Assembly: GCA_003518125.1 (NCBI GenBank)
Contig: DOZG01000010.1
Location: 1 to 6,914 of the forward strand
DNA: 6,914 nt
DNA from: Patescibacteria group bacterium
GTDB lineage: Bacteria; Patescibacteriota; Dojkabacteria; SC72
Direction of reading: 5' to 3'
Part shown: positions 3,820 through 6,914 of the stretch, piece by piece
Numbering within the stretch: position 1 is the stretch's first letter
How the letters are laid out: each line of letters begins with the position of its first letter
Notes under the pieces: generated by a model
The model's database searches: none
What the model was told of the DNA's origin: nothing
The model's input: the letters and a program-made list of their open reading frames with translations, nothing else
Program-made: the position numbers and the translations under genes

Positions 3820-6800
3820 ATGACAAAGCCCAAACGAAATAGTGCTTCAAGGATTCAGATGGGAAAGAGTAATTGTGAGGATTTCAAGTTTCCAAACTTA
3901 ATCGAAGCACAGATTAAGTCTTTTCATGATTTTTATGATAATGGGTTTCAGAGACTGTTCTTTGGTATTAGTCCTGTTAAGGACACTATGGAGAAGATGT
4001 GGACTTTGGATTTTAAGTCTTTTAGGTATGGAGAACCATATAGGTCTATAGAAGATGCGTTGGATAAAGGTCTTTCATATGAAGTTCCAGTATATGCTAC
4101 TGTCCAACTTTTAAACAATAAGACTGGGGAAATAAAGGAGCAGGAAATCTTTGTTGCAGACTTACCACTGATGACTATAGATGGAGTTTTCATTGTTAAT
4201 GGTGTAAGAAGGGTTGTGACCCATCAGATTGTTAGAGCTGAGGGTGTAATATTTGAAGTATCCGAAAAATTACCATTTAGAACTCTTTACAAACTTAAGC
4301 TTATGCCTGGTAGGGGTCCATGGTATGAAATGGATGTTAATAGGCATAATGTAATATCTATAAGGATTCTTCCTAAGAGACCGAGGGTTTTGATTACAGA
4401 ATTTCTCAGAGTTCTTGGATATGAGAGTGATGAGGATATTAAAAAGTTGTTTAAAGATGTCGATACTAACGAAGAGTATCAATATATCGAGTCTACATTA
4501 GCGAGAGATTTTACAAAGAGTAAGGAAGAAGCCATTATTAGTATTTACAACAAGTTGAGACCTGACGAATCAGTAACACTTGAGAGTGCAGAGAAATATA
4601 TTAAGAGTAATTTTTTTAATAAGCGAAAATTTAACCTAGGGAGAATTGGTAGATATCAATTGAATAGGAAACTTGGTACTAAACGTGATATCAATAATCC
4701 AAACAAGTGCATCCTTTATCCAGAAGATCTTATTTTGATAGTTAAAAAACTTATTCGTATTAGCAATGGGGATGAGCCTCCGGATGATGTGGATCATTTA
4801 TCTAATAGAAGGATAAGGAGTGTTGGAGAGGTTTTAGAAAGACAATTACTTGCAGGTATTAGAAGATTGGAGAAGAACATTAAAGATAAGATGAGTTTGT
4901 ATGGTAATGATGCTAAGGTTACACCTTCTATGTTAGTTGGTACAAAACCAATAGCTGCATCGATTCTCTCTTTTTTCGGATCAAATGCACTATCAAGCTT
5001 TATGGATCAAACCAATATTCTGTCTGAATTAGAGAATAAGAGAAAAGTTACTGCTGCAGGTCCAGGTGGTATTACAAAAGAGAGAGCGACATTCTCTATC
5101 AGAGAGGTTCATAAGTCTCAGTATGCTAAGTTTGATCCTGTAACAAGTCCTGAGAGTGCCAATATCGGTATTGTAACGCAATTAGCTATTCTTGCACATA
5201 TTAACGAATTTGGTTTTTTAGAAGCACCTTATAGAATTGTTAAGAACAGAGTAAAGAATAATAAGAAGAATTTAAGGAGACGAATCTTAAATGAAGATAT
5301 TAAAGGTGTTGGGAAGGTTGGAGATAGGCTAAATGAAAAAATGATAGAAAAATTAACATCTAAAAAAAGTATTAAAGAAATTAAAATCAAACCTTTTGTT
5401 TCTCATCAGAGTGAATATTTAGATGCTACCCAGGAAGAAGAAAAGTATATTGGTTCTGCATCGGTCAAGACTGATAGTGATAGGAATATTTTGGAAAATC
5501 TTGTTGCTGTGAGACATGATGGGGATTTCATTTTAGAGGATGCGAACCTTTTAACTCATACAGATATTCTTACTTATCAACAAGCAGGGTTGGGTATGTC
5601 TTTAATCCCTTTTGTATCTCACGATGAATCTATGCGTGCATTAACAGGTTCAAATATGCAAAGACAGGGTGTACCTTTAATTAAACAACAGTCTCCATTA
5701 GTTGGTACTGGTATGGAAGAAATTGTTGCAAGACAGTCTAACTGGGGAGTTTTCGCGGAAGATGACGGGAAGGTACTGTATTCTGATGCTAACAGGGTAA
5801 GTGTTAAATATAAGAAATTAGGGCTTCAGGATTACAAATTAGCAACATTTCATAGGACAAATGATAATACATGTTTTTCACAGAAGTCTGTTGTAGAATC
5901 TGGTCAGAAGTTTAAGGAAGGAGAGGTACTTATCGATGGGCCAACTATGATTAATGGAGAATTTGCTGTAGGTACAAATATTAGAGCTGCACTAATGTTC
6001 TATGAGGGTTATAACTATGAAGATTCCGTCATTATTTCAGATAGAATTGTAACTGATGATATATTAACGTCTATTCATATTAGAGAGTATGATGCAGAAG
6101 TGAGAGATACTGAACTTGGACCGGAAATAATTACTGCAGATATTCCTCATGTGAATGATAGAATTCTTCAGAAATTAGACATAGATGGGATTGTAAGAGA
6201 GGGTCTTAAGGTTAGAGGTGGGGATATATTAGCAGGTATTGTAGCCCCTAGAGGGGAAAAAGAACTAACTGCAGAAGAGAGATTACTTAGAGCAATTTTT
6301 GGAGAATCTGCAAGTGATGTTAGAGACAACTCTCTTAGGGTTCATCATGGAGAAGAAGGTATTGTAATTAGAACTCAGAGACTTTCTACAAAAAATGGAG
6401 ATAAATTAGCACCAGGGGTTTTAGAGAGAGTGACTATTTGGGTAGCAAATACAAAAAAATTAAACTACGGTGATAAAATTGCTGGTAGACATGGAGATAA
6501 GAATACGGTTGCAGCAATTAGACCTGTGGAGGATATGCCATTTACAGAAGATGGAGAACCAATTGATATTGTTCTTACACCAACATTTTTAAAGAGGATG
6601 AATCTAGGTCAGGGTGAGGAGGTTCCATATGCAAGGTATGCACATCAACTTGAAGAGAGATTTGCATTTCCCGTGTTTGAGGAAGTGAATGATGAATTTA
6701 TTGAAGAGGAGATGAAAAAGCATGGTTATTCAATGGATCAAAAACTTGATTTGTATGATGGGAAAACCGGTAAAAAGTTCCCAAGAAAGATTACAGTTGG

Positions 6801-6914
6801 TTATAAGTATGTATTAAAATTACATCATATTGCTGATGAAAAGGTACATGCCAGATCAACAGGACCATATACTGCTGTAACTCAACAGCCACTTGGTGGT
6901 AAAGCACAAATGGG
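3820..6914 (+). CDS. rpoB: RNA polymerase beta subunit RpoB (C-terminal end beyond the window)
   Basis: RpoB forms, with beta prime, the catalytic core of RNA polymerase. 1031 codons are visible from ATG 3820 to LGGKAQM; roughly the last 60-100 residues are missing. Family landmarks in order: PVYATVQLLNN and GVFIVNG in the N-terminal lobes; FMDQTN (394-399) with GPGG (414-417); SPESANIG (443-450); MRALTGSNMQRQ (605-616, R606 = E. coli R678); GYNYEDS (730-736, E734/D735 = E. coli E813/D814); K886 and K894 (E. coli K1065, K1073); KRMN (925-928); KVHARSTGPY and PLGGKAQ. Spacing shows it lacks both large E. coli insertions; to about residue 450 it keeps the compact Thermus numbering. Oddities: replaced rifampicin-contact residues, a changed ETPEGPNIGL loop, a ~50-residue insertion near 477-531, and loss of ETHLG. 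No Shine-Dalgarno sequence. rpoC probably follows outside the window. Confidence 0.97.
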   Translation, partial: MTKPKRNSASRIQMGKSNCEDFKFPNLIEAQIKSFHDFYDNGFQRLFFGISPVKDTMEKMWTLDFKSFRYGEPYRSIEDALDKGLSYEVPVYATVQLLNNKTGEIKEQEIFVADLPLMTIDGVFIVNGVRRVVTHQIVRAEGVIFEVSEKLPFRTLYKLKLMPGRGPWYEMDVNRHNVISIRILPKRPRVLITEFLRVLGYESDEDIKKLFKDVDTNEEYQYIESTLARDFTKSKEEAIISIYNKLRPDESVTLESAEKYIKSNFFNKRKFNLGRIGRYQLNRKLGTKRDINNPNKCILYPEDLILIVKKLIRISNGDEPPDDVDHLSNRRIRSVGEVLERQLLAGIRRLEKNIKDKMSLYGNDAKVTPSMLVGTKPIAASILSFFGSNALSSFMDQTNILSELENKRKVTAAGPGGITKERATFSIREVHKSQYAKFDPVTSPESANIGIVTQLAILAHINEFGFLEAPYRIVKNRVKNNKKNLRRRILNEDIKGVGKVGDRLNEKMIEKLTSKKSIKEIKIKPFVSHQSEYLDATQEEEKYIGSASVKTDSDRNILENLVAVRHDGDFILEDANLLTHTDILTYQQAGLGMSLIPFVSHDESMRALTGSNMQRQGVPLIKQQSPLVGTGMEEIVARQSNWGVFAEDDGKVLYSDANRVSVKYKKLGLQDYKLATFHRTNDNTCFSQKSVVESGQKFKEGEVLIDGPTMINGEFAVGTNIRAALMFYEGYNYEDSVIISDRIVTDDILTSIHIREYDAEVRDTELGPEIITADIPHVNDRILQKLDIDGIVREGLKVRGGDILAGIVAPRGEKELTAEERLLRAIFGESASDVRDNSLRVHHGEEGIVIRTQRLSTKNGDKLAPGVLERVTIWVANTKKLNYGDKIAGRHGDKNTVAAIRPVEDMPFTEDGEPIDIVLTPTFLKRMNLGQGEEVPYARYAHQLEERFAFPVFEEVNDEFIEEEMKKHGYSMDQKLDLYDGKTGKKFPRKITVGYKYVLKLHHIADEKVHARSTGPYTAVTQQPLGGKAQM

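Noticed and set aside
3948..4482. Minus-strand open frames of 81 and 70 codons inside rpoB
   Set aside because: They lie wholly opposite a strongly conserved rpoB region, look like no known protein, and have no promoter or ribosome binding site.
5143..5175. Frameshift or sequencing error explaining the odd TSPESANIGI loop
   Set aside because: The frame is continuous with conserved residues directly on both sides (PV before, NIG within, QLA after), and the number of residues matches the E. coli alignment exactly.
1..6914. Alternative genetic code (UGA as Gly or Trp, as in some CPR groups)
   Set aside because: No in-frame UGA occurs in about 2,200 codons of the four genes, and Gly and Trp are encoded by GGN and TGG.

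Overview
This is a low-GC bacterial window holding four genes, two of them cut by the window edges. They are arranged around one divergent promoter region. All genes read cleanly in the standard code: no in-frame UGA occurs, and the two stops seen are TAA (rodZ-like gene) and TAG (ftsK). Arg is mostly AGA/AGG. The organism cannot be fixed from this alone. Several traits fit a Candidate Phyla Radiation / Patescibacteria genome (inference, moderate): a compact and divergent RNA polymerase beta subunit, rpoB separated from the usual rplJ-rplL genes and facing ftsK instead, no Shine-Dalgarno sequences, and a RodZ-like protein carrying an extra Ig-like domain.

Left part (1-3574, minus strand): in transcription order, ftsK (DNA translocase), a rodZ-like gene (cytoplasmic HTH, one membrane helix, extracytoplasmic domains) and the 5' part of dnaG (primase, running off the left edge). 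The gaps are 20 and 15 bases, so the three look like an operon linking chromosome segregation, cell shape or division, and replication priming. dnaG and the rodZ-like gene each also have an extended -10 promoter element (TGATATAAT, TGATATACT) placed 5-7 bases before the ATG, which suggests extra leaderless transcripts.

Middle (3575-3819): a divergent control region. Two back-to-back promoters have -35 boxes only 7 bases apart, set in a mirror-image repeat. On the rpoB side there is a leader of about 109 nt with a 13-bp hairpin and a second TATAAT close to the start codon. On the ftsK side there is a 15-bp inverted repeat between promoter and ATG.

Right part (3820-6914, plus strand): rpoB, the beta subunit of RNA polymerase, present from its start to the LGGKAQ motif near the C-terminus. 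Catalytic residues are kept, but the rifampicin pocket, the normally near-invariant ETPEGPNIGL loop and the region around RHGNKG / ETHLG are heavily changed. An insertion of about 50 residues resembles a beta-prime-type sandwich-barrel module. I found no mobile element, CRISPR array, RNA gene or new multi-gene system. The unusual content is the divergent RpoB and the promoter/start-codon architecture.
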